DNA of 64,000 nt from Conchocele bisecta (taxonomy: Eukaryota; Mollusca; Bivalvia; Lucinida; Thyasiridae): contig CM055279.1 of assembly GCA_029237695.1 (NCBI GenBank), forward strand, positions 6,838,323-6,902,322, read 5' to 3'. Below are positions 50,393 through 60,000 of the stretch, piece by piece. The notes under the pieces are model-generated. The model had not been told where the DNA came from and ran no database searches. It worked only from the letters and a program-made list of their open reading frames with translations. The position numbers were made by a program, and so were the translations under genes. The number at the start of each line of letters is the position of its first letter. The stretch's first letter is position 1.

Positions 50393-51158
50393 GGTGTATG
50401 ACCACGTGGTTACAACAACAAAGACAATGGCTGAAAGTATTGAAAGCGCGCCCACTCCAAAGTAAGTATTATTTGACATTTTCCTTAAAGGTACATGCCC
50501 ACTCAGTAGGCATAAACTGTTCTTCATAGGAATTAAATACGTGTCACTTTTCCACCGGTTCTACACATTACAAGTGCCCAATATACAGATATAATCAGTT
50601 AGTAATATTAATTTTACTGATGGTGATTCGCGGTGGTATCGGGCTATTTATATATGCAAATGAGGCATGATATGTTTTAATTATTTATACTAATTAAATG
50701 CGTCACCTAAAAAAGTAATAATTTCGAATAAATGTGTATTTTGCCAGAAAATGTCTCGGATGATGTCTCTGATATAAAGAACATTGTGTGCCTACTGAGT
50801 TGGCATGTACCTTTAATAGGCAACTGGTTTTGATTAAATATGGCGCAGCAAACGCGTCTTCGTGAGCTGCATTTGGTGGTCCCGGGAGCAGGCACATACT
50901 TATTTAGTTTTTGCGAAGAATCGATTTCCGTTTCAGTAGACACGTAAATCGATTCTTCGCAAAAACAACAGAAGCTTGGGCAAAAGTACCGAGACCACCA
51001 AAATGTAGCTTAACAAGACTCGTTTGATGCGCCATATTTCATCAAAATCCGTTACATAATCAGGACAAAATAAAAGAATAATTACTTTGAATTGGAGGGC
51101 TTCTGGAAGTTTCAGTACTTGTTGTTGTTGTTTTAACCACGTGATCATAAGCCTTGAT
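50393..51158. mobile_element. CAACAA palindrome split by a TTAA element
   Basis: Left arm 50393-50488 (GTGTATGACCACGTGG, AAGTAAGTATTATTTG), right portion 50813-51158 (ATATGGCGCAGCAAACGC, GGTGGTCCCGGGAGC, GAAGAATCGATTTCC / ATCGATTCTTCGC, GTTGTTGTTGTTTTAACC). The gap is exactly the AGGTACATGCC element. Confidence 0.85.
50489..50812 (-). mobile_element. AGGTACATGCC element inserted at TTAA in a CAACAA element
   Basis: AGGTACATGCCCACTC to GAGTTGGCATGTACCT, 324 bp, with TTAA at 50485-50488 and 50813-50816. Uninterrupted CAACAA copies have a single TTAA at this point (TTTCTTTAATATG at about 32738), so the duplication is direct evidence of transposition. Confidence 0.95.
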
Positions 51159-51159
51159 A

Positions 51160-51526
51160 TGTATATGACTGCAAACGAAAACAAGTCCATTCACGATCAT
51201 AGTAATTTGGATTGGATTGAAAACAAACACGTCTTGAAATCTTCTCAAATAATACCGATTTGCTACGGCCATTTATAAAATGTCTTATAATATCTGTTTT
51301 TGACAAATGTTCAGAGCAGAAGTCAAATGTAATGCCGATCAGAGTTAAGTTTTTACAATTCTCATATTAGAATTTAATGGCAGTTTGCATGTGCAAGACG
51401 CATCAATTAGTTTCATGTGTCAGACAGAAGACAACAGTTTAAATGATCAATGAGAATTCATTACCCATCAATGCAGTACATGATGTATTGGCTCCGTGGG
51501 TGATATTTTAAGATGAAGACAACTTC
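51160..51526. other. No recognised feature
   Basis: AT-rich; no repeat match or coding signal. Confidence 0.4.
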
Positions 51527-51601
51527 CAGTGAAGCCTCACTATATCGAACACCCTGGTATGTCCCCAGTGTTGGTGTGCGGTATAGTAGTATTTTACTGT
51601 A
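51527..51601 (+). mobile_element. GTCCGG family, diverged head
   Basis: CAGTGAAGCCTCACTATATC, CACCCTGGTATGTCCCC and TAGTATTTTACTGTA. A further fragment (AAAACCTCTCTAAACC then AGACACCCCGGG) is at 51770-51798. Confidence 0.65.
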
Positions 51602-51805
51602 TTATCAAGCTGGACGTTTTTTTTCAGGAATCGTTATAGTGGGATTATATACATGTAGTAATCCAGGTACACATCTATACCGTACCTGATTATACAGGAT
51701 TGCTACAGTGTAGTCTTTCTATATCGAACGCCAGAGCTCCAGATAAGCTTTGTGTCTAAATAAAATACTTAAAACCTCTCTAAACCAGACACCCCGGGTC
51801 ACCAT

Positions 51806-52210
51806 TTTAACAATTTTGAAAGAGCATTGTGTATCGATCATTCCTACAAAGTTTCGTCGAAATCCGGCTAGCGGTTCATGAGAAGAAGATTTTTTAAGAA
51901 TATATGCTATTTTTAGACAGCGGCCATCTTGGATTAGCGATGACCTCCGTTTTAACAAATCTGAAAATGCTTCACCCATGGACCATAACTGTGAAGTTTG
52001 GCCACCATGGGCCACGCGGTGCGTGTGAAGAAGAATTTTGAAATCTCTAATAAAAGAACGACCTTTTGACCTTTCGGCGGCCATCTTGGATGACATAGCC
52101 ATCCGATTTCGACAAAAAAAATGCACCAGAGTGATCGCCTCGTTGATACCTTCGATTTGATATATAACATGACCATATTCGGTAAAAAATAAAATTTGAC
52201 CCCACGGACA
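51806..52210 (-). repeat. Tandem GCCATCTTGG repeat, about three units
   Basis: Units of about 140-150 bp each contain TTTTAACAA-TTTGAAA or TTCGACAAAAAAAATGC, an AAGTTTCGTCGAAATCC or GTGAAGTTTGGCCACC segment, GAGAAGAAGATTTT or GAAGAAGAATTTTG, and GCGGCCATCTTGGAT. The 189-codon minus-strand open frame at 51719-52288 covers the whole array and is best explained by it. Confidence 0.6.
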
Positions 52211-52348
52211 ATTCTCATATGCTGCCAAAACATGTTTATTAGAAAAAATTATATTTTGACAAAACTTTAAGTCGGAGTAGAGAGCCATACCTTTAACTTG
52301 ATACTTTTACCATCAACATAGGTATTATAAAATATGAATTATAACCGT

Positions 52349-52897
52349 TTATAAAAGTTCCTTTTTTTTACTACATAGTAAGTGCACGAGTTCCGGTGAA
52401 TAAACCTGTCCCACGATGTTTATACAAAATGGCTTCCCGAGAAATGATAGAAATGTCTGTGCGATTAAATTGTCTGTCGTGACGCACAGGACGGGTATAA
52501 ATGTAGGTTTGATCAAATGTTCGATTGGAAACAATGTTTTCTCTATGCAAAATGTTTCTTTACGGGCCGGGACGACGTAAAAGTGTATTTTTAACCCGAT
52601 GTTTACTCCTTTATATAGCAGTATCGGCCTCGAAAATGTGTCCGTTCTTTCCCGACCTAGCAATGATGATAATTTGTTTACAGCAAAACAATCGATAGCT
52701 CGAAAACGCGTTGACATAGCGCAATGGGGAATATATCGTTGCGGAATACTAACATTGTCCCAACTTCTGCAATAGGCGACAATGATATAACTCGGTTGAC
52801 GTTTCGTGAGAGTCCGTTGTTTGGAGGCCGTCCGGGTTCGGCCTATTACAAAGTTATTAACCTTGGTATAATGAATTATATGGAGGGGGTAAAACAA
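52349..52897 (-). CDS. Open frame of 182 codons, unknown, doubtful
   Basis: The longest frame in the window not explained by a repeat I recognise. It has a methionine start at 52897, no signal peptide, no domain or catalytic motif I know, and scattered cysteines (for example PVLCVTTDN, EKTLFPIEHL). The DNA is less AT-rich than its surroundings between 52450 and 52850. It could be a chance frame, part of a repeat with no second copy here, or an old pseudogene. No intron signals, promoter or partner gene are evident, so I do not propose a function. Confidence 0.15.
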   Translation of the reverse strand: MFYPLHIIHYTKVNNFVIGRTRTASKQRTLTKRQPSYIIVAYCRSWDNVSIPQRYIPHCAMSTRFRAIDCFAVNKLSSLLGRERTDTFSRPILLYKGVNIGLKIHFYVVPARKETFCIEKTLFPIEHLIKPTFIPVLCVTTDNLIAQTFLSFLGKPFCINIVGQVYSPELVHLLCSKKKELL

Positions 52898-52949
52898 AAT
52901 ATTGTTTTTCTTAATTTATTGATGCTTTTATGCATATTTAATGTATTTA

Positions 52950-53000
52950 TAGACCTCGGTCCGTTACTTCAACCTGTGGTTTAGAGAGGTTTCACTGTAA
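52950..53000 (+). mobile_element. GTCCGG family, orphan tail
   Basis: GACCTCGGTCCGTTACTTC then GTGGTTTAGAGAGGTTTCAC TGTA retains one arm only. Confidence 0.5.
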
Positions 53001-53710
53001 TTAACAAATATCGACACTATTAGTGCAGGCGACAGTGTAGAATGCATGTGGGATATTTGTGTCCGTGGGGAGACAATGAGAAGACTGTTGTTAATTGCTT
53101 CTCGTATTATTTATTACGCTAAATACCAATATCTTTGACCCGCGTTATTAAATGTACACTTTCCGTGTTCCCGCGTGAGTAGTAATGATAAGGTAATGCT
53201 ATGTACGAGCAAGTATACCAAGTTCACCATATACAGACATGTGTTTGTATTTAAAATAAAGTTTGATAGTTTCTTTCTTTGTGTTTGTTTTTGCTTTGTC
53301 TCTTGTGGTTTCTTTAATGTTCATTGGAATGATAAATACGGGTGTTCACGTTGCCAATATGTCACGAAGCGCTGACATATTCGCCTTGTGAACTTGTGTG
53401 TGTTTATCAGCACAATGTGCATCCTGGAATTGAGTGCAATTGTTGCATGCTTGCCTATGACTGTCAGGTTAGTTATAACTTGGCAGTTTGTCAATGCGCA
53501 GCCCATTTCCTATTAAATTCTACGATGAAGTATTGCTGGTGAACCTCCTGTATTTAAAGCACACATTTCGACAACATTGCAGCCATTAGTAAATTCGGAA
53601 AGAAAAACGGGCCAACGGCCATTGTTTTCTGGGCTCATATCCCCGGGTTTGGAAGGTCTACGAGCCTATTCCTACCCTTCAATATCAGATAACTAGATAA
53701 CTAACTTGCT
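53001..53710. other. No recognised feature
   Basis: No repeat match. Short frames at 53175-53375, 53321-53506 and 53342-53542 overlap on both strands without recognisable motifs. Confidence 0.4.
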
Positions 53711-53818
53711 GGGCCCGGTTGCTCAAAGCTTCTGTTAGCTTAACAGACTGTTAAATCCTTAGCATTGCTAAGGATTTAACAGTCTGATAAGCTAACATAG
53801 GTTTAGAGCAACCGGGCA
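53711..53818. mobile_element. GTTGCTCAAAAC palindrome, simple form
   Basis: GGGCCCGGTTGCTCAAAGC to TAGAGCAACCGGGCA, with TTAGCTTAACAGACTG, TTAAATCCTTAGCA and complement. One copy of each arm, 108 bp: the unamplified state of the 22031 element. Confidence 0.9.
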
Positions 53819-53930
53819 CTGGTGATGTACGAATATACCATTCGTGTACGTTCATGTTTTCTGTATACATTGTACAATGAAATGAAGTATTTCACTAGTT
53901 TGTGAATGTCATGCGTCGGGTGTTGTATTG

Positions 53931-54147
53931 TAGTGGGACCTCTCTAAACCTGACACCAATAAAACACCTGTGATCTTATGTTTGGTGAGTCTCTTGGTCA
54001 TTCATCTCAGGTGGTAATGTCTGTTCGTGATCGCATAGCACACAACTATGGCTCAGAGTGATACAATGCATACTTTACAGTGAAACCTCTCTACGCCGGA
54101 CACCCTGGGGACCTCACAGGGTGTCCGGTTTAGAGAGGTTTCACTGC
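53931..54147 (-). mobile_element. GTCCGG family, complete
   Basis: Tail GGGACCTCTCTAAACC, CACCAATAAAACACCTG and GAGTCTCTTGGTCATTC on the left, head ACAGTGAAACCTCTC / GAGAGGTTTCACTG on the right. Confidence 0.85.
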
Positions 54148-54585
54148 AGTACAAAATCCATGTACTCGTTTCCGGATCATGCTTAAGCGCGAAAAATCCC
54201 ATTTAGGCTTCGTTTAACTGCCATCGACTTTTGTTTGACCTGACGACCTCGTTAAAGCAATTAAGCAAACTTCATGTACTAGTTAATAATGATTATCGAT
54301 GGGCAAGCAGCTTTTCCCCGTCACATCCGTAGAATGGTAGATCTCATTGCGGATTACAATTATCGTAAGTAAACAAAGCAAATTGAAAATTGGTTATATA
54401 CCACTAATTATTTATATAGCCATTAGTTAAACAGCACGAACGAGGCGTAGGACAAATAGAATACAACCATTAACGATTGTAATAACAAAGTTAATAAGTG
54501 TTACATAACGTTACCTTTCTGGTAATTTTCGTCCAGTGAACACGCTTTGTTTGATCTGTGCAACACTGTTCGTTGAACACATGGG
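54148..54585. other. No recognised feature
   Basis: Unmatched AT-rich DNA. Confidence 0.4.
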
Positions 54586-54586
54586 A

Positions 54587-55092
54587 CCCGTTTGATTAAA
54601 CTTCGTACGATAACAAACTTTAAGGAGTTTATTAATTTGCTTCTCACATGAACATAGTTGCGAACAGCAACTCTTGCAATCTGGGGCTTCGTACGACTAA
54701 AATGTTCGTAAGTGCAATTTAGGATCGTCCGGAAATTTCAAATGATTGATTTACATGTATTGAGCATAGGCTGCATATGCAGCCTATGCTCAATAAATGT
54801 ATATCCAATAATTGTTTACAAGAAAAGATTGTCAATGTTAAATTTGCAGACTATCATAAGTTTTCTCTTACGAACATTTTAGTCGTACGAAGTTTAGTGA
54901 AACGGCCCCCTGCTCCCGTACCGTCCGTAGCCTACGGGCGATACGGGTGTAGATTGCAAGCGTTACTGTTCGCAACTACATGTAACCTGAACATGGCTAA
55001 CTATGCTACCATTTTCCACTTATTTCCATTTTCAATTCCAATTTTACACTTCCGAACTCCTTAATCTTACGAAGTTTAGTGAAACGCGCTCC
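54587..55092. mobile_element. CGTTTCACTAAAC ends around a complete CGTTTCACTAAAC copy
   Basis: GGGACCCGTTTGATTAAAC, TTCGTACGATAAC at 54587-54618 and ATCTTACGAAGTTTAGTG, AAACGCGCTCC at 55064-55092 look like the outer termini of one diverged copy. Between them lies a whole copy (54683-54910). This suggests insertion of a young copy into an older one. Confidence 0.5.
54683..54910. mobile_element. CGTTTCACTAAAC palindrome, complete
   Basis: GGGGCTTCGTACGACTAAAA to GTTTAGTGAAACGGCCCCC with centre GAGCATAGGCTGCATATGC. The left end has lost the GTTTCACTAAA segment. The open frame from 54777 starts in its loop. Confidence 0.8.
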
Positions 55093-55135
55093 AGCTGAAT
55101 TGAGGAGATGCTTCTACAGTAGCGGCTCAGGGTTT

Positions 55136-55520
55136 GTTCCAAGTTTATTCATGGCGTTTTGGTTTTACCCAGAGCTCGAGATAAGTTTTGTTTCCAAAGA
55201 GTATTATACCCCAATATCTCAAATTTCCATGTGTATTTTACTTTTACAAATTTATCATTTATTTGTTTCCTTATTAAATAGCGAACAATTGATTCACAAT
55301 ACAACAAATTTAAAAATTCACTTATTTGAGCTGCTCAACTTTTTTCCAGCTCAACTACTTAAATTTTCAACTTTATTACATTATTTTCACTATTGAATTT
55401 GAAAATCATGCGTGTTTTCACATTGATGTAAGTATGTTGTACTCCCACTTTTGATAATGAATGCGTGTTCTGCTAAAATAAGTGAGTAAAATACGCCAAT
55501 ACTCACCTTATCTGGAGCCC
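55136..55520. mobile_element. Element with CTCGAGATAAG / CTTATCTGGAG ends
   Basis: AGAGCTCGAGATAAGTTTTG on the left and CTCACCTTATCTGGAGCC on the right; ACCCCAATATCTC resembles the 41361 copy. The interior open frame (55079-55396) is phenylalanine- and leucine-rich from AT-rich sequence and is not a convincing protein. Confidence 0.5.
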
Positions 55521-55866
55521 TCCTTAACCCACTATTGGCTCATGTTTGCGCTACGTTTGCCAGAAAACCAGCTCTCTGGTTTCTCTATTTTCCCCATTTA
55601 TCTTCACTGCGATTGCGGATCGTTTTCATCGGTAACGTGTGATCATGTTTATATCAATGCGCATGCGCAAGACTGTGCGTTTTCGCGCAGGTTTTAGTAT
55701 GAAACGCAACGGCTGTTCATTGTATAGGAATACCCGAACCAGAAAACAATTCGAACTCGGTAATAAACGGGAAGACCAGCTTTAAACTGTTTGCAAACGG
55801 GTAAACGGGAATTATAATGGTGAGTAGGTTTAAGGGGATACACGACACGCGCGTTTGTACACAATT

Positions 55867-56040
55867 CGGTGGAACCTCTCCAAACCGGACACCCAGGGAG
55901 GTCCCTGTAAATCAATACTTCATGACACATTCTAGTGTTTTGCAATCATGAAAAGTGATTGTAATCAGAGATACATAACAGCGAAACGCATCTAAGGTAA
56001 ACATCTGTATTTTGCTGAGTGTCCGGTTTAGACTGTATTG
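55867..56040 (+). mobile_element. GTCCGG family, shortened head
   Basis: GGTGGAACCTCTCCAAACC, CACCCAGGGAGGTCCC, then directly TGTAAATCAATACTTC; TTGCAATCATGAAAAGTG and CAGCGAAACGCATC match the 34084 subfamily; tail GTGTCCGGTTTAGAC. Confidence 0.75.
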
Positions 56041-56384
56041 TCTAAGATACAATGTACATAAACATTGGTACAAACCAGACACTCTGTGTACCTCTGACGC
56101 CGTGTAGCATTCACTCCCGCTAAACATTCCGTGACCTACAACAATGTAGAACAAACTCTGTATTAACATTATATTAAGGCTGCATAGTTTTAATTCCACA
56201 TGGAATTGTGGTTGCCGCTCATGCGCTTATCATAGTGGTTCGGGTAGTATAAGTAAATATTCCTCGGCCATTAAGTAATGGAACAATACCAGTGGGAATG
56301 TCTCATGTACGATGGATTGCTGGCTTGTATTCAAATATGGAATCTCTTGAATGTTTAGACTGATTATCATGTCTGAATTCGCCT
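56041..56384. other. No recognised feature
   Basis: Unmatched, apart from CAGACACTCTGTGTACC at 56075, a faint GTCCGG-family trace. Confidence 0.35.
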
Positions 56385-56735
56385 TTACTGTCATAGGCAC
56401 TTTGTGATATCAAGGACAAAACGCTGTTTAAATCATATCCACTTTTACTTTGATATTAAATATCTAAAAGGTAGGACACTCGCCATCTTTTCAACCAACG
56501 GAACTGGTACTAGTGTACCTTGGGCCCGGCTCGCTAATTTCGGTAATTGTAACGCGCGGGAAGGCCTTCTCGCGCGTTACGATTACTGAATTAGCGAGCC
56601 GGGCCCTAGGTAAATACTCAACTTCCGTTGGTTGAAAAGATGGCGAGTGTCCTACATTCTAGATATTTAATATCAGAGTATAATTAGTATGATTTAAAGA
56701 GGTCTTTCTCGTTCATACCACAAAGTGCCTATGCT
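56385..56735. mobile_element. Palindrome with a second palindrome at its centre
   Basis: Outer arms: GTCATAGGCACTTTGTG, TTTAAATCATA, TGATATTAAATATCTA, TAGGACACTCGCCATCTT and TTCAACCAACGGAA on the left face their complements on the right. The inner element 56522-56606 is GGGCCCGGCTCGCTAA, TTTCGGTAATTGTAACG, CGCGGGAAGG and complement, a near-perfect 85-bp palindrome. Confidence 0.9.
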
Positions 56736-57059
56736 TCCTGTAAGCATTTTTCAATCTATCATAACATAGAGTGTATATTAGTAACAAAACCGTACCCTAT
56801 TGCGTTCATCCTTCAGTCAAACGTTTGGAAATTTTAATAGCACGATAAACTATGCGAGTAGAGTAGTCTTAATACTTAAATAGTGCACAGTGCAGACAAT
56901 ACACAAGCAAATAAAAGATAAAGAATTCAAATAACAAACAATTCAGATGAAATTACGGTACATGTAGCACCTCTCTAAACCAAATTGTAAAAAATACATA
57001 CACGTGTTACTTTTGATGCATTTCCATTGTGTATTGTATCCCGTAATAACGTTTGTAAA
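56736..57059. other. No recognised feature
   Basis: Unmatched AT-rich DNA. Confidence 0.4.
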
Positions 57060-57210
57060 GAACGCATAATGAGCACACACACTCGCACGCACTTACGCAC
57101 ATTTTAATAATAAAATATGACGGTAAATTCGCACCACAGCCAGTGATCGAACCACGGGTCTCTAAGTTACCGTTACAGCGCGCTAACCACTGCACTACCG
57201 CGGCCACCCG
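57060..57210 (-). mobile_element. tRNA-derived SINE head
   Basis: On the minus strand, GGTGGCCGCGGTAGTGCAG then TGGTTAGCGCGC contains the A-box (57184-57198), and GGTTCGATCACTGG contains the B-box (57143-57153). An unrelated tail follows (ACCGTCATATTTTATTA, GTGCGTGCGAGTGTGTG). The minus-strand frame at 57007-57207 (VVQWLAR at its start) is a typical by-product of such SINEs. Confidence 0.75.
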
Positions 57211-57289
57211 GATTTATATAGCGTGCCTGTACGTACATCAAAGTTTACCACCGCCTTCGATAATCTTGCCAATAATCTTGATTAATTCA

Positions 57290-57415
57290 AAATACTTGAC
57301 TATTGCGCTTGAAATCAAGCTGATTGATTGGGTGAGCCTGAGCTACGCTACATCTCTGGTTCAGCCAATCAAACTGCTTGAATGCGAGCTGCGATTGCCA
57401 ATAGATGTACTGTAG
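57290..57415 (+). mobile_element. GCTTGATT family copy
   Basis: TTGCGCTTGAAATCAAGC, TGATTGGGTGAGCC, GGTTCAGCCAATCAAAC, GCTTGAATGCGAGCTG and TTGCCAATAGATGT. Confidence 0.75.
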
Positions 57416-57573
57416 CTAGATAATTGCAGTCATCATGTAGTGTATATGTGTAGTACTACATAGTTTGTCAGATAAGCCTTTGACTTACAATGTACTATAC
57501 CGTTCTCAAGCCAAGCCAAGATTCGCATGTCTGATAGTTGAAAATCCAAAATGCATTGTATAAGAATGGTACT

Positions 57574-57782
57574 ACAGAGGAATCTCTCTAAACCAGACAC
57601 CATGGGGACCCACTTGTGTGTAATTTAGATGGGTTCATTGTCATTTATTTCATTATCGTGCCTGTTTTTGATTGAAAATAGCAAAGAAAATGTTCTGGGA
57701 TTGCGTATTTATAGTGGAACCTCTCTAAACCGGACACCCTGGGGATCTCCCAGGGTGTCCGGCTTATAGAGGTTTCACTGTA
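57574..57782 (-). mobile_element. GTCCGG family: diverged copy and a good head
   Basis: 57574-57642 is a diverged hairpin (GAGGAATCTCTCTAAACC / TTTAGATGGGTTCATTG). 57712-57782 is a near-perfect head (AGTGGAACCTCTCTAAACC / GGTGTCCGGCTTATAG, AGGTTTCACTGTA). Confidence 0.8.
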
Positions 57783-57791
57783 GTAGAAAAC

Positions 57792-58200
57792 ATTGTAGAA
57801 TGAGATAAACTTGATATCGCAGGGATTCCGCTGAGGAAAATAAAAAAATCGCCACTTCAAAAAAAACAAAACAATTGGCGATAAAAAATTACAATTTTCG
57901 ATTTTTTTTTATTGATTTTTTTTTCTTATCGCCAATTGTTTATTTTTATCGTCAATTGCGAAAATGGCGATCGCCAGCGGAATCCCTGTATCGAAATACA
58001 GACGTATTGTATTTGCCAGGTTACGTTTCTCTTTTGGAGTACGCAAGTGCAATATTGTTGTTTGTTGCTGTTAAACGAACGCGGACTTATTTACTTGCAA
58101 CTGTATGTAGCGACATGGTTCTGTCGTCATCTACTAACGTCACGTGAAATTGGTTTACCCATCAAACCGTCTTCCTTTTTAATCTCGACTTTTATACACA
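57792..58200 (+). mobile_element. GAATTCCTACC element split by a short hairpin element
   Basis: GAGATAAACTTGATATC at 57801-57818 and, after the insert, TATTTGCCAGGTTACG, AAACGAACGCGGACTTATTT and AACGTCACGTGAAATTGG. Diverged from 17508-17945 but in the same order. Confidence 0.6.
57820..57988. mobile_element. CAGGGATTCCGCTG hairpin element, TATCG duplication
   Basis: 169 bp. The 14-bp termini CAGGGATTCCGCTG / CAGCGGAATCCCTG are perfect inverted repeats. Inner arms ATCGCCA and ACAATTGGCGATAA also pair. TATCG occurs on both sides (57815-57819 and 57989-57993), a probable 5-bp target duplication. The only copy in the window. Confidence 0.85.
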
Positions 58201-58886
58201 ACTGTCAAGTTAATGACAGTGTCTCTTTCAACGGATAAGTCTACCACGCATGCGTGGGATGTTGTCGAATCCCTGTAGCTACACGTAACGCTCCATGTCC
58301 AATTCGTCCCAACGGCGTTGTCACCGGCGTAGAAGCAAACGAGCACACTCAATCGGCGAACAGTGTAGCTCCTGATGCGCAGAATATCGAACTGGGGTCC
58401 AGTTAATTTGGACGGAATTATAGTACTTTCAAACTACAAAATATTTAATTTGAAAATTAATTGATATATCTATATTTACATTTAGTGGCGAAAATGTATT
58501 ACCAAATTATCTCTTCAAATGGATATGAATTTAAAAATGGCATTGATCAAATAAAATGGTATAATTGGTTTATGTAATTATATAATGTGTAGTAAATTCA
58601 GCGAAAAACAAGACCTGAAGCATCATCTGCCATACTTAATTCAGAGAGATGTGTTTATACACGGCATAGCCTATACACGCATGTTTACAGTTCTCGCAAT
58701 AAATTTTCGCATTTTCTACTCAATTCATACTACATCAAAATATTTGCAGCAGCGTATAAACGTTTCTGACTTTACATCGGAATAATATCGTGTTTTGTTT
58801 CAGACACGCAAACAACATGCGTGAGAACAATAATTTTTCTCACGCATGTTTTTGCATGTCTACAAAACTACAATTATTGTTTGTGG
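58201..58886. other. Mostly unmatched; one hairpin
   Basis: AACATGCGTGAGAACAAT / TTTTTCTCACGCATGTT at 58813-58850 is a clear stem. CGGCGAACAGTGTAGCTCC at 58356 is a CAGTCTGATC trace. No coding signal. Confidence 0.45.
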
Positions 58887-59158
58887 CAGCATACACAACC
58901 GCCTGTGTTAATCTTGCCCAGAGTAACAACGAGTCTGAACATCTGTGTTAATCTTGCCCAGAGTAACAACGTGTCTGAACATCTACACAACCGCCTGTGT
59001 TAATCTTGCCCAGAGTAACACCGTGTCTGAACATCTGTGTTAATCTTGCCCAGAGTAACAACGTGTCTGAACATCTACACAACCGCCTGTGTTAATCTTG
59101 CCCAGAGTAACACCGTGTCTGAACATCTGTGTTAATCTTGCCCAGAGTAACAACGTGT
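58887..59158 (+). repeat. Tandem repeat with 92-bp higher-order unit
   Basis: A basic unit of about 40 bp (TGTGTTAATCTTGCCCAG, AGTAACAACGTGTCTG, AACATC) is repeated six times. Every second junction carries TACACAACCGCC, so the true repeat is a 92-bp dimer, three copies. ACACCG marks one member and ACAACG the other. The basic unit is the end of the GCTTGATT family (GATGTTCAGACACGTTG, GTTAATATTGCC, GGCGGTTGTGTA) reversed. Confidence 0.95.
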
Positions 59159-59304
59159 ATAATAGAACCTCACCAAACTGGACCCCCTCAATGTTGTTGA
59201 CAAGTATGTTGCTGGGGCTAATGTAACTTGTTACCAGTGAAGCTTTTGATCAATAGCTCACTCATACAGCCTGATAACGATATAGTATATGTATTGGCAA
59301 TACT

Positions 59305-60000
59305 AGGGAACGCGTACGAATTCCGAGGTTTGCCGAGGAATTCCTACCATTTCCGAACCGAATCTGATACAGTTGATACTACATTAAAAGACATATTCTA
59401 GTAATGAGGTAACATTTTATGTAATATGATGGGCAAACATAACATGGTTTTCGATGACAAGAACGCGGCTATGAGCCATTACACTGGCATCATTCGGTAA
59501 CGTCACGTGACGTTGTTCGACCAACGAAACGCCAGCGAGTGTACCGTAATTTTGAATGCTGTGAGACCCGAATATGCGTACCTAGTCAATGCAGGATACG
59601 AAAATTTGTTATCAGTTAGTATGTATTCGGTAAATGCAAATCACGTTACCTTATAAAACACAATAACGTCGTATTTCATATAAAGAGGATTTTACATGAG
59701 TGATGATTTAATATGATATTTATTAAACTCGTTTACTGATTTCATAAGAAACGAGGCTATGCCTCGTTTCATATGATATCATTCAACGAGTATAGTCAAT
59801 TTATGTTAAATCAACACAAATGTTAGATTATATATTGCATAAGCCCATCACAATAGGTCTGAGCTGTAATGACTGCATAGCGTGTTGTGTGTAGCGGCGT
59901 AATTTGCATATTTATTACACTACAGTATTATGATCATTTTTATTACACACCGTGTTATTACCCGGTATTAGTCTAGTTTATGCAACAATTTATATTATTA
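59305..60000. mobile_element. GAATTCCTACC body joined to AACTCGT palindrome
   Basis: GCGTACGAATTCCGAGG, GAGGAATTCCTACCATTTC, AAGAACGCGGCTATGAG, TCACGTGACGTTGTTCG and GTATTCGGTAAATGC; then ACATGAGTGATGATTTAATA, AAACTCGTTTACTGATTTC, AAACGAGGCTATGCC / TCGTTTCATATG, ATTCAACGAG. Same module order as 49862-50392. Confidence 0.7.

Noticed and set aside
51719..52288. 189-codon minus-strand open frame
   Set aside because: Coincides with a degenerate GCCATCTTGG tandem repeat and a GTCCGG fragment.
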